Source of the DNA: Stutzerimonas stutzeri
GTDB taxonomy: Bacteria; Pseudomonadota; Gammaproteobacteria; Pseudomonadales; Pseudomonadaceae
Direction: 5' to 3'
DNA: 64,000 nucleotides
NCBI GenBank assembly: GCA_002387205.1
Contig: DGLA01000010.1
Coordinates: 570,220 to 634,219, forward strand
The notes under the pieces were generated by a model. The model had not been told where the DNA came from. It ran no database searches and saw nothing but the letters and a program-made list of their open reading frames with translations. The translations under genes and the position numbers were made by a program. Position 1 is the first letter of the stretch; every line of letters starts with the position of its first letter. Below, one piece after another: positions 16,269 through 24,619 of this stretch.

Positions 16269-17357
16269 TTATTGTTGTTTTGCGGGCAAGTTGGCGCCGG
16301 TCGGCGAAACAACCCGGACGCCACTCTGCCCGACGAGGACCAGGTTGCCATCCGGGTTGCCGACGACGCCCGACAAGGAGCGCCGGTCAGGGCGGCTGAA
16401 CAGCTTGAAACTCCTTCCGTTGTCCTCGCTGCTGAGCACGGTGCCGCCATGCCCGACGACGACAATGCGTCCATCGGCCAACAGGTTGCCATCTGCCAGC
16501 CCCGATTCGACGGCATCACCGTCATCCAGCAGTTCGATCGCCTGCCAGCTGTCGCCGAAATCGGTTGAGCGGAACAGATTGCCACGCAGGCCAAACGCGA
16601 CGACGCCGCCCGGCTCGCCGCTGCCGACAACGCCGAAGAAAGAGCCCTGATAAGGTGACTCGACGCGCTCCCAGGTTTCGCCCATGTCAGCGGAGCGGAA
16701 CATGCCGCCCATCTCGCCGACGATGAACAAACCAGAACCGGGAATCTCAGCAATGGCGTTGAGGTGGGAACCGTCCTCGTTGTCCAGCCGCTCGGCAACG
16801 TCTTCCCAGTTCTGCCCGTCGGTGGTTTCCAGCAGCACGCCATACGCGCCGGTGGCGAAGCCGTGCTGCGAATTCTCGAACCAGACGTCGAGCAGCGGTA
16901 CTTCGCCTTCGCGGTTTTCGTATTGCTGGGTCCAGGTCTGACCGCCGTCCGCCGTGCCCAGGATCAGCGCGTCATGCCCCACCGCCCAGCCGTGCTTGTC
17001 ATCAGCGAAATACACGGCCGTGAGCAACTGTCGGGTCGGCACCCTGGCCTGGGTCCAGCTGGAACCGCCGTCGTCGGAATAAAGGATGTGCCCGCGATCA
17101 CCAACGGCAACCAGACGTTTGCCTGCATGGGCGATGTCGAGAAGCAAGGTGGACGCAACTTTCTGTGATTCGATCGCGTAGCGCACGCCTGGCTCGACAG
17201 CACTTTGGGCCTGAACCGGAACGGCTAGAAACAGGATGGAGAGAACACTGCAGAGCGAGAGCGTTCTTGCCAGCGGCGATCGACTGCTGAACAGCGGCGT
17301 GCGGGACTTTTTTTCCGCGCGGCCAACCGGTGTGCGCCACATGACGGGCTCACTCAT
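16269..17357 (-). CDS. YCF48/BNR-repeat beta-propeller protein, exported
   Basis: 362-residue protein. An N-terminal hydrophobic stretch (SLCSVLSILFLAVPVQAQS, about residues 34-52) is a signal peptide preceded by a long basic region. The mature part has repeated units such as VAVGDRGHILYSDDGGSSWTQ, GWAVGHDALIL, GLFIVGEMGGMFRSADMGETW and GVVAFGLRGNLFRSTDFGDSWQ: Asp-box repeats of a YCF48-like propeller. I chose the ATG at 17357 (AAGGGGG just upstream) over an in-frame upstream codon at 17414. It probably works in the periplasm with the downstream RND protein, but this is inferred from their pairing. Confidence 0.78.
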   Translation of the reverse strand: MSEPVMWRTPVGRAEKKSRTPLFSSRSPLARTLSLCSVLSILFLAVPVQAQSAVEPGVRYAIESQKVASTLLLDIAHAGKRLVAVGDRGHILYSDDGGSSWTQARVPTRQLLTAVYFADDKHGWAVGHDALILGTADGGQTWTQQYENREGEVPLLDVWFENSQHGFATGAYGVLLETTDGQNWEDVAERLDNEDGSHLNAIAEIPGSGLFIVGEMGGMFRSADMGETWERVESPYQGSFFGVVGSGEPGGVVAFGLRGNLFRSTDFGDSWQAIELLDDGDAVESGLADGNLLADGRIVVVGHGGTVLSSEDNGRSFKLFSRPDRRSLSGVVGNPDGNLVLVGQSGVRVVSPTGANLPAKQQ

Positions 17358-17572
17358 ACATACCCCCTTTATTTTTATTAGGCAGGGCCTGCGTATGAAG
17401 ACAGGCGAAGCCATGCTATAGGGCTTTCGAAAGCGCCGGCAATTATCTGGACGTTATGTTTTGTTAAACCGGGCTGATTGATGTTGCCTGATAGGTGAGC
17501 GTTATGGCACGGGGCTTCGGAGCATCTCGACAGCCGCTCGGGGCACGGGGATTCACGAGGCGCTGGAACGCA

Positions 17573-17598
17573 AAATCCCGCGACGGAGCGCGGGATTT
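17573..17598. terminator. Terminator after pepN
   Basis: AAATCCCGCG (17573-17582) and CGCGGGATTT (17589-17598) form a perfect 10-bp stem around ACGGAG. On the minus strand the stem ends in TTTT, which fits termination of pepN 40 bp upstream. Confidence 0.75.
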
Positions 17599-17637
17599 GC
17601 GATGACTTCATCCATCGATGTTCAGCGATGGACCATG

Positions 17638-20295
17638 TCAGGCGAGGCTTTTGCTGACCACCTCGTACACGTCGCTGGACAGCTCACCGGACGCCAGAAT
17701 CCGCTCCAGCTCGGTCTTCATCAGTCCCTGACGGCCTACGTCGTACTTGCGCCAGCGAGTCAGCGGCGCCAACAGGCGCGAGGCGATCTGCGGGTTGAGC
17801 TTGTTCAGCACGATGACCTGATCGGCAAGGAACCGGTAACCGGCGCCGTCGGCACGGTGGAAGTTCACCAGATTCTGGTTGGCGAAAGCGCCGATCAAGG
17901 CACGAACCTTGTTCGGATTCTTAAGCGTGAACGCCGGATGCTGCATCAGGTGCTGGATACGCTCCAGACCACCCGGCTGGGTGTTACCAGCCTGCACGCT
18001 GAACCATTGATCCATGACCAGCGGGTTGTCCTTGAAGTGCTCGGCAAACGAGGCCAACGCCTTGTCACGCTCGGCCTCAAAGCCCGAGTTGACCAGCACC
18101 GCAAGCGCGGTCAGGCGCTCGGTCATGTTATCCGCTTGCTCGAACTGCTCGACGCACGCCGCAACCACTTCCGGCTTGCCGCTGAGCATCAGGTAAGACA
18201 AAGCGATGTTCTGCAGGGCACGGCGGGCGAAGTGACCCGCTTCGGCGACATAGGGCGTTTGCCGAGACACTTCGCGATTGGCCTGGTAACGCTTCCAGAA
18301 CAGATCGAACAGCGCAGTGGCGATGCTCTGGCGAGCGAAGTCACGCGCGGCGTGAATCGCGTCGACATCGGCCACGTCGCTGATCTCGGTGAGATAGGCC
18401 TCGCTCGGCAGGGAAAGCATCTCGGCGACCATCGCCTGGTCAAGGCTTTCATCCTCGAGCTGGCTGCGCAGGGCCGCGACCAGACGCTGATCCAGGTGCA
18501 ATGCTTCGCCGCGCTGATGCTGGCCGATCATCTCCTGCAGCACCTGCACCGACAGCTGCTGCCCTGCCTCCCAACGGTTGAAGCCATCTGGATCGTGCTG
18601 CATCAGGAACATCAGCTGATCGCGGCTGTAGGGGAAGTCCAGCTTCACCGGGGCGGAGAAGCCGCGCAGCAGCGAGGGCAATGGCTGCTCCGGTACGTCG
18701 ACAAAGGTGAAGGTCTGCTCGGGCTGGTCGACGGCCAGCACACGGGTAGTACCGACCGATGATTCCTCGTCTTGCAGGCGCAGATCGATTTCGTTGCCCT
18801 GCCCGTCCAGCAGGCCCAGCGAAACCGGAATGACGAAGGCCAGCTTTTCGCTCTGCCCAGGCGTTGGCGGGCAGCTCTGGCGGAATGTCAGGCTGTAGGT
18901 TTTTGTGGCGGCGTCGTACTGCTCGCTGACGGCCAGTCTCGGCGTGCCCGCCTGGCTGTACCAGCGTTTGAACTGGGTCAAATCGGCGCCATTGGCGTCT
19001 TCCATCGCCTTGACGAAGTCATCGACGGTCACCGCCTGGCCATCATGCCGCTCGAAGTAGAGATCGCTGCCCTTGCGGAAGCCCTCCTCACCCAGCAGCG
19101 TCTGGATCATGCGCACCACTTCGGCGCCCTTCTCGTAAACGGTCAGGGTGTAGAAGTTGGAGATCTCGATGAAGGATTCCGGGCGCACCGAGTGGGCCAT
19201 CGGGCCGGCATCCTCGGCGAACTGGTGAGTACGCAGGTAGGACACGTCCTCGACGCGCTTGACGGTCGGCGAGTTCATGTCGGCGCTGAACTGCGAGTCA
19301 CGGAATACCGTGAAACCTTCCTTCAATGACAGCTGGAACCAGTCGCGGCAGGTCACGCGGTTGCCCGACCAGTTGTGGAAGTATTCATGGGCGACGATCG
19401 CCTCGACACGCTGGTGGGCAGCGTCAGTAGCGGTTTCGGCACGCGCCAGCACGGCGCTGGAGTTGAAGATGTTGAGGCCCTTGTTTTCCATGGCGCCCAT
19501 GTTGAAATCGTTGACCGCAACGATCATAAAGATGTCCAGATCGTATTCGCGACCATAGGCCTCCTCGTCCCACTTCATCGACTTCTTCAGGCTGTCCATG
19601 GCGTGCTGGCACTTGTCGATGTTTTCCGGCTCGACATAGATGCGCAGCGCCACCTCGCGCCCCCTCATGGTGGTAAAGCTGTCCTCGACGCACCAGAGAT
19701 CGCCGGCGACCAGGGCGAAGAGGTAGGCCGGCTTCTTGAAGGGGTCTTCCCAGGTCGCCCAATGACGCCCATCGTCTTCTTCGCCACTGGCGATGGGGTT
19801 GCCGTTGGACAGCAGGATCGGATAGGCATGCTTCTCGGCGCTGACGGTGGTAGTGAACTTGCTCATCACGTCCGGGCGGTCGAGATAGTAGGTGATCTTG
19901 CGGAAGCCCTCGGCCTCGCACTGGGTGCAAAACATCTTGCCGGACTTGTAGAGGCCTTCCAGCGCAGTGTTGCTTTCGGGATGGATCACCACGGTGCTGT
20001 CGAGGGTGAAGCTCGCCGCGTCAGGCTGCAGGGTCAGGCTTTCTTCGCCGATTTCGTAATCACCCAAGCCGAGCTCGCGGTCGTTGATCGACAGGGATAG
20101 CAGCTCGACATCCTGACCGTCCAATCGCAAGGACGGCAAGCCGGCGCCGGCCTCAGGGTTGCGCCGCATCACCAACTGGGCATGCACCAGGGTGCGATCT
20201 TCGTACAGCTCGAAGGTCAGGTGAGTTTCATCGATCAGGTAATCCGGAACCTGATAGTCCTTGAGATGAATGACTTTCGGTTGTTCGGTGCGCAT
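17638..20295 (-). CDS. pepN: Aminopeptidase N (M1 zinc metallopeptidase)
   Basis: 885-residue cytoplasmic enzyme removing N-terminal residues from peptides. The substrate-binding GAMEN motif lies in 'NMGAMENKGLN', followed by the zinc motif HEYFHNWSGNR (HExxH plus downstream Glu). The C-terminal DUF3458-type ARM region is present and the length matches E. coli PepN (about 870). GAGG precedes the ATG. It stands alone, separated from the DUF2797 gene by a repeat-rich gap and closed by a terminator. Confidence 0.97.
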   Translation of the reverse strand: MRTEQPKVIHLKDYQVPDYLIDETHLTFELYEDRTLVHAQLVMRRNPEAGAGLPSLRLDGQDVELLSLSINDRELGLGDYEIGEESLTLQPDAASFTLDSTVVIHPESNTALEGLYKSGKMFCTQCEAEGFRKITYYLDRPDVMSKFTTTVSAEKHAYPILLSNGNPIASGEEDDGRHWATWEDPFKKPAYLFALVAGDLWCVEDSFTTMRGREVALRIYVEPENIDKCQHAMDSLKKSMKWDEEAYGREYDLDIFMIVAVNDFNMGAMENKGLNIFNSSAVLARAETATDAAHQRVEAIVAHEYFHNWSGNRVTCRDWFQLSLKEGFTVFRDSQFSADMNSPTVKRVEDVSYLRTHQFAEDAGPMAHSVRPESFIEISNFYTLTVYEKGAEVVRMIQTLLGEEGFRKGSDLYFERHDGQAVTVDDFVKAMEDANGADLTQFKRWYSQAGTPRLAVSEQYDAATKTYSLTFRQSCPPTPGQSEKLAFVIPVSLGLLDGQGNEIDLRLQDEESSVGTTRVLAVDQPEQTFTFVDVPEQPLPSLLRGFSAPVKLDFPYSRDQLMFLMQHDPDGFNRWEAGQQLSVQVLQEMIGQHQRGEALHLDQRLVAALRSQLEDESLDQAMVAEMLSLPSEAYLTEISDVADVDAIHAARDFARQSIATALFDLFWKRYQANREVSRQTPYVAEAGHFARRALQNIALSYLMLSGKPEVVAACVEQFEQADNMTERLTALAVLVNSGFEAERDKALASFAEHFKDNPLVMDQWFSVQAGNTQPGGLERIQHLMQHPAFTLKNPNKVRALIGAFANQNLVNFHRADGAGYRFLADQVIVLNKLNPQIASRLLAPLTRWRKYDVGRQGLMKTELERILASGELSSDVYEVVSKSLA

Positions 20296-20313
20296 GGAAA
20301 CCTCGTCGGCTGA

Positions 20314-20341
20314 GCTTCAAGCGGCAAGCTTCAAGCAGGAA
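20314..20341 (+). repeat. Short 7-bp periodic repeat upstream of pepN
   Basis: Four 7-bp units (GCTTCAA, GCGGCAA, GCTTCAA, GCAGGAA) begin 18 bp upstream of the pepN ATG. They resemble units of the arrays at 4721-4861 and 54564-54635. Confidence 0.6.
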
Positions 20342-20417
20342 TGGGGCGATGGACTGCCAGCCCGGACGACGGGCGGCGGATGACGTCGAGCTTAGCGTCT
20401 GTCGCAGCTGACTTGTA

Positions 20418-20526
20418 GCGTGGAAAACGGCGCAGCCCTTTCCACGCGATTGTTCCAGGCCGTGCATCCCTGAGCCTGGTGTTGGTAACCAACATTTGTT
20501 GGTGGATAAGCGAAGCGTTATCCACC
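20418..20526. repeat. Inverted REP-like doublet
   Basis: Two palindromes face opposite ways. The first, GCGTGGAAA (20418-20426) with TTTCCACGC (20439-20447), is preceded by GTA. The second, GGTGGATAA (20501-20509) with TTATCCACC (20518-20526), reads from the other strand as GTAGGGTGGATAA. Both begin GTAGsGTGGA in their own direction, as REP pairs (REPINs) of pseudomonads do. A third small palindrome, GTTGGTAACCAAC, lies at 20481-20493. The right arm abuts the DUF2797 stop codon and may also end its transcript. Confidence 0.65.
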
Positions 20527-21360
20527 CTACGCAGCAGCGCTGGCCGCGACCTGATAGGCCGTGAACTTGCGAATGTTGATGACGCCCGTATCGAGTATCA
20601 GATATTGACCCTTGATGCCGCGCAGGGTGCCTTCTACGACCGGGGTCTTCTCCAGGTCCAGACTGACGACCTTGGTTGGATAGGCCTCGATCGGATAGCG
20701 GATCTCTAGTACTTCGGCATCTGCCATCGGCTGGATCGCCTGCAATCCATAGCGCTGTTGCAGCTCGCGCAGCCCCTCGGCGCAGGCATCGAAAATCTGC
20801 TCGCGCATAGCGATCAGATCGATGGGATCGGCATCGCCCTTGAGCAGCGCGCGCCAGTTGGTGCGGTCCGCGACCTGGCTGCGCAGCAGGTCTTCGACCA
20901 TGCCGGACTGCTGGCGAGTCGCAACGCGCATGATCGGCAGCGCCTGACTGGCGCCCTGGTCGAGCCAGCGCGTCGGCAGCTGCGTCGCACGGGTGATGCC
21001 CACCTTGATGCCTGACGAGTTGGCCAGATACACCACGTGGTCGGTCATGCAGAAATCCATGCCCCACTGCGGATCACGGCAGGTGCCGAAATCGTGATGG
21101 CACTTCTCAGGGCTCATGATGCAGACGTCGCATTGTGGCAGTTTCTTGAAGCAGGGGTAGCAATAGCCCTGGCTGAAGCTCTTGTTGGTCTTGCGTCCGC
21201 AATGCGTGCAGTTGATGGCGCCGAGGTATTCCAGCCGCAGCGTCTTGCCGATCAGGGGATTGACCGGTACCAGCTGGTCGTTCAGACGGAATGAATACTG
21301 TGCCTGCTCGCCCAGCTGAATCGACATTTTGCTCAGCGCGCCGCGTCCCAGCTCAAGCAT
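20527..21360 (-). CDS. DUF2797 family protein
   Basis: 277-residue protein of unknown function. Two sets of paired cysteines look like zinc sites: CTHCGRKT then CYPCF, and CDVCIMSPEKCHHDFGTC. The middle part (YLANSSGIKVGITR, then LPTRWLDQGA) resembles GIY-YIG-like segments seen in this family. The ATG overlaps the stop of the DUF1315 gene by one base (TGATG), so translation is probably coupled. The frame stays open far upstream to 22479, but that extension is antisense-like filler across the rhomboid gene. It is last in the nadK operon. Confidence 0.82.
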   Translation of the reverse strand: MLELGRGALSKMSIQLGEQAQYSFRLNDQLVPVNPLIGKTLRLEYLGAINCTHCGRKTNKSFSQGYCYPCFKKLPQCDVCIMSPEKCHHDFGTCRDPQWGMDFCMTDHVVYLANSSGIKVGITRATQLPTRWLDQGASQALPIMRVATRQQSGMVEDLLRSQVADRTNWRALLKGDADPIDLIAMREQIFDACAEGLRELQQRYGLQAIQPMADAEVLEIRYPIEAYPTKVVSLDLEKTPVVEGTLRGIKGQYLILDTGVINIRKFTAYQVAASAAA

Positions 21361-21635
21361 CAGTGACGCGTTCCCGAAGCGGGAGAAAACAGGCTGGTGT
21401 CGATCGGCGCCTCTTTCTTGCTCTTGGAGGCGCACTCCTGCCCGCCCATATAGCCAGTGCGCTGCTCTTCCGGCAGATTCTTCATCTCCCAGGCGATCAT
21501 CGCGCCGAGGCAGGTTTCCTTCTGCTCGGGCGTCAGCTTGCGACCGTCGCTCCACTTGCCCAGCTCGACGGCGGTTTTCAGATTTTCGTAGATTTCGGGG
21601 GTGATGTTTTCGATAGCTTCGATAAAGGACGACAT
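21360..21635 (-). CDS. DUF1315 (YeaC-like) small protein
   Basis: 91-residue soluble protein. The body 'FIEAIENITPEIYENLK', then 'ELGKWSDGRKLTPEQKE' and 'AMIAWEMKNLPEEQRTGY' fits the short DUF1315 family; function unknown. The start at 21635 has GGGAG 7 bp upstream; an upstream in-frame codon at 21656 is less likely. It lies 69 bp after the rhomboid gene and overlaps DUF2797 by one base. Confidence 0.82.
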   Translation of the reverse strand: MSSFIEAIENITPEIYENLKTAVELGKWSDGRKLTPEQKETCLGAMIAWEMKNLPEEQRTGYMGGQECASKSKKEAPIDTSLFSPASGTRH

Positions 21636-21676
21636 GGCCGGCTCCCAGGGAATCAAGTGCGCATTCTAGCGGAAAT

Positions 21677-21697
21677 GAAGCTGGAAGCCTGAAGCTC
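21677..21697 (+). repeat. Three 7-bp units between rhomboid and DUF1315 genes
   Basis: GAAGCTG, GAAGCCT, GAAGCTC, directly adjacent. It is the smallest member of the 7-bp periodic repeats in this window. Confidence 0.5.
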
Positions 21698-21704
21698 AAC
21701 GTCC

Positions 21705-22562
21705 CTAGTTTCGACGCGCAAGAAACCCGCCGACGATGCCCGTGACGCAACCTGCAACCAGCCCGCCGACATGCGCCGCGTTGGCAATCGCCAGGGCGCC
21801 AAAACTCACCACTTCGATCACACCGGTCAGGCAGATCACCAGCCAGGCCAGCATGAGCACCACGACTCCGGGCGGCAGTCGGTACGCCTCGTCGGGAGAA
21901 AGTTTTTGGAACAGCCAGCAATGCCCAAGCAGCCCATACAACACGCCGGAAAGCCCCCCGAAAATCCCTGGGCCACCGTAGGTGTATTGCGCCACATTGG
22001 AAACGACGCCGAACATCAGTGTCAGCCCGAGCAACATCAGCGCGCCCTGCCGGTATTCGATACGTCGTCCGAGCTCCCAGTACCACATCGAGTTCATGGC
22101 CAGGTGCAGAAAACCGAAGTGCACGAACATCGGCGTCACCAGCCGCCACCACTGCCCTGCGGCAAGGCTCTGCTCGAGCGTCGCGAAATAGGCGTATTCT
22201 CCGTCGATACGAAAATCGGTGAAGCTGAGCCAGCGGATGGTCTCGAAGTTCTCGCCGAGCATGGTGATCGCGGCCGCGATCATCGTCAGCAGCAAGACCG
22301 CCGCGGTCACCGGGCTGCGACGCAGGCTGGCGACAAACCCGCCGCCGCGTCGCCCAGGCTGCTCGGCAACCACGGCGCCGTCGCCCCGGGGATAACGCTG
22401 ATAAAGCTCTCTGACCTGCTCGGCGGTCTCCGCCGGCACCCGCAGGACCTGCTCGCCGGCCTCTTCGGAAACCCGGCAAGGAACCTGCAGCCGCCTCAGC
22501 AGAGCGATGAATCCACTCAGGTCCTCAGATAGGGGCAGACGCAGCGCCTCGACACTTCCCAT
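21705..22562 (-). CDS. glpG: Rhomboid-family intramembrane serine protease
   Basis: 285-residue inner-membrane protease. A cytosolic N-terminal domain (about 1-85) precedes six or so helices. The catalytic Ser lies in 'GGLSGVLYGLLG' and the His in 'ANAAHVGGLVAG'; the 'HFGFLHLAMNSMW' loop holds the oxyanion His and Asn. This is the GlpG layout. The ATG directly abuts the stop of the phosphatase gene (TAGATG). Substrates are unknown. Confidence 0.9.
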   Translation of the reverse strand: MGSVEALRLPLSEDLSGFIALLRRLQVPCRVSEEAGEQVLRVPAETAEQVRELYQRYPRGDGAVVAEQPGRRGGGFVASLRRSPVTAAVLLLTMIAAAITMLGENFETIRWLSFTDFRIDGEYAYFATLEQSLAAGQWWRLVTPMFVHFGFLHLAMNSMWYWELGRRIEYRQGALMLLGLTLMFGVVSNVAQYTYGGPGIFGGLSGVLYGLLGHCWLFQKLSPDEAYRLPPGVVVLMLAWLVICLTGVIEVVSFGALAIANAAHVGGLVAGCVTGIVGGFLARRN

Positions 22563-23522
22563 CTATCGCTCCACATCCACCCAGACGAACTTCGCCGGGT
22601 CGAGTCTGGTTTCCTGATCAAGTCGGTAGGCAACAAGCTTGCCGTACTTCACTGCGCTGTAATCGAGACAGGCGAGGTTTGGCCGGATCGGCGCCGGCGT
22701 GCCGCTACGCCAGTAATGTCCAACGAACAGCAAGGGGTCATCCGGACCGTAGAGAAACAACTGACTCTTCTGGCTTTCGCTGAGCGGCACCCGCGCTGCC
22801 TTTTCAGGCAGGCCGTCGGGCTGGAAGACGATATCGCCATAGGTCTGCGGATTTTCTTCCCAGAACTTGGTCCGGAAAAAACTGCGGGTGAAGCCCTCGG
22901 CACTGGTCAGCGTCAGCCCTTCAGGCAGCGGCATGTCGGTGCCCCTAAGGAGGCGATCCAGCGCCTTGGCGGCGAATCCCTCACCGAAGGCGGCGTCGCG
23001 CAGGAACTGAGGGTCAACGCACCCATCGACCAACCGCTCGCGTAGCTGGTTGATCACAGCGTTATCCCAGCAGGCATGCACGACGCGAAAGCGCTCGTTT
23101 TCCAGGTACAGCGGCAACGTCATGAACCATTGCTGGAAAGCCTGCCATTCCTCGGGATACGGCTCGAACTGCTCGAAGGTGTGCTGCAGCAGCATGGCGT
23201 AGCGTGGCGTGTGATCCCGTACGAAGGTCTTGCCGCTTTCCGGTGGTGCCGGGGTATGCCAACCCAGGGCGTTGAATTCGTGATTACCCATGATGCAATG
23301 GGCCTGCTCTGCTTCGACCATCGCCTGAACCAGGTGCAGCGCCTCGCGAATCCGCGGACCGCGATCGATGATGTCGCCAAGAAAAATGACCTGCCGACGC
23401 GGGTGGCGCCAGATATCTCCATGCTGGCTGTAGCCGAGCTGGTCGAGCAGACGCGTCAGGGTGTGGGCGCAACCATGCACGTCCCCGATGAGGTCGTAGC
23501 TGCGCTCCGGGTCGACAAGCAC
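22563..23522 (-). CDS. Calcineurin-like metallophosphoesterase
   Basis: 319-residue enzyme with the dinuclear-metal motifs in order: GDVHG (about 14), GDIIDRG (about 49), GNHEF (about 79), then later His residues. It resembles PrpE/ApaH-like phosphatases acting on phosphoproteins or dinucleoside polyphosphates; which of these cannot be told. It starts with GTG overlapping the nadK stop (TAGTG), so the two are translationally coupled. Confidence 0.8.
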   Translation of the reverse strand: MLVDPERSYDLIGDVHGCAHTLTRLLDQLGYSQHGDIWRHPRRQVIFLGDIIDRGPRIREALHLVQAMVEAEQAHCIMGNHEFNALGWHTPAPPESGKTFVRDHTPRYAMLLQHTFEQFEPYPEEWQAFQQWFMTLPLYLENERFRVVHACWDNAVINQLRERLVDGCVDPQFLRDAAFGEGFAAKALDRLLRGTDMPLPEGLTLTSAEGFTRSFFRTKFWEENPQTYGDIVFQPDGLPEKAARVPLSESQKSQLFLYGPDDPLLFVGHYWRSGTPAPIRPNLACLDYSAVKYGKLVAYRLDQETRLDPAKFVWVDVER

Positions 23523-24409
23523 TATTCCCCTCCACCGAGGCGGCTGCCCCAGCCAAGCTTGGTGCGGCAGACCTCGTAGTAGTTGTGGTCCAGCGGATGA
23601 ATCAGATGCAGTTTTTGCGGCTTCTTGCGCACCGTGACGGTATCTCCCGGCGCACAGGTGAAATGGTTCTGGCCGTCACACGAAACCTGCGGATAGATCT
23701 GCATATTCGGTGAGACAACGATTTTCAGCTCGCTGTTGCCATCCACCACGATCGGCCGGCTGGACAAGGTGTGCGGATACATCGGAACAACCACGATGGC
23801 ATCCAGACGTGGATGCATGATCGGCCCGCCGGCGGACAGTGCATAGGCAGTAGAGCCTGTCGGGGTGGCTATGATCAGCCCGTCGGCCTTCTGACTGCAG
23901 ACGAACTGGCCATCGATGTACAGCTCGAATTCGATCATCCGGGTCGACTTGCCGGGATGCAGCACCACGTCGTTGAGCGCATCGCCTTCGCCGATGGACT
24001 CCTCGAAGCGCCTCACCTGGGCCTCTAGCAGGAAGCGGTTCTCCAGGGTGTACTGGCCGCTGAGCACCTCGGCGACCTTCTCTTCCAGCTCATCCGGGCG
24101 AATATCGGTCAAAAAGCCGAGGCTGCCACGGTTGATGCCCAGGACCGGGACCCGATGCTTGGCCAGCGCCCGTGCGGCGCCCAGCAAACTTCCGTCACCG
24201 CCGACGACGATCACCAGATCGCAGGAGTCACCCAGGCGCTGTCGCGAAGACGTCTGCATGCCATGACCAGGCAGCACCTCGGCGATGTTTTCCTCCAGGA
24301 TCACGTGCAAGTGGCGCTCCACGAGAAACCTCTTCAACCGGCGAATGGTGTCCAGCACCTGGGAGCTGCCCAGGCGGCCAATGATGCCGATATTGCGGAA
24401 CTGATCCAT
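23522..24409 (-). CDS. nadK: NAD kinase
   Basis: 295-residue cytoplasmic enzyme making NADP from NAD and ATP. The GGDGSLLGAAR motif (Gly-Gly-Asp) and 'ATPTGSTAYALSAGGPI' are family hallmarks; length matches E. coli NadK (292). The start at 24409 follows GGGAG and opens with 'MDQFRNIGIIGR'; an in-frame upstream codon at 24463 is unlikely. It is first gene of an operon with the phosphatase, rhomboid, DUF1315 and DUF2797 genes. Confidence 0.96.
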   Translation of the reverse strand: MDQFRNIGIIGRLGSSQVLDTIRRLKRFLVERHLHVILEENIAEVLPGHGMQTSSRQRLGDSCDLVIVVGGDGSLLGAARALAKHRVPVLGINRGSLGFLTDIRPDELEEKVAEVLSGQYTLENRFLLEAQVRRFEESIGEGDALNDVVLHPGKSTRMIEFELYIDGQFVCSQKADGLIIATPTGSTAYALSAGGPIMHPRLDAIVVVPMYPHTLSSRPIVVDGNSELKIVVSPNMQIYPQVSCDGQNHFTCAPGDTVTVRKKPQKLHLIHPLDHNYYEVCRTKLGWGSRLGGGE

Positions 24410-24619
24410 TGAAGCTCCCTGTAGGCGTAACGGATGGCAGGCGGGTGCGAGTTGGATAAACAAAGACCGGCCGAAGCGTAACAGGCACTAGTTTGGTGTC
24501 GCGCAGGGAAGCACGAGTTCAACGCTTTGGTCGACTCGGCGCTACTGCGGTAGTGCCGCCGCAGGATTATGGGCGAAAGCGGGAAGTGGCAGCAAACCAA
24601 CCTCGGCTATGCTGCTTGC

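Noticed and set aside
14511..16568. 685-codon plus-strand frame opposite the RND gene
   Set aside because: Gln/Arg/His-rich shadow of the RND coding sequence; no start site or domain.
20527..22479. Single 650-residue protein
   Set aside because: Only the last 277 residues match DUF2797; the upstream part runs opposite frame across DUF1315 and the rhomboid gene and is Arg/Ala-rich filler.
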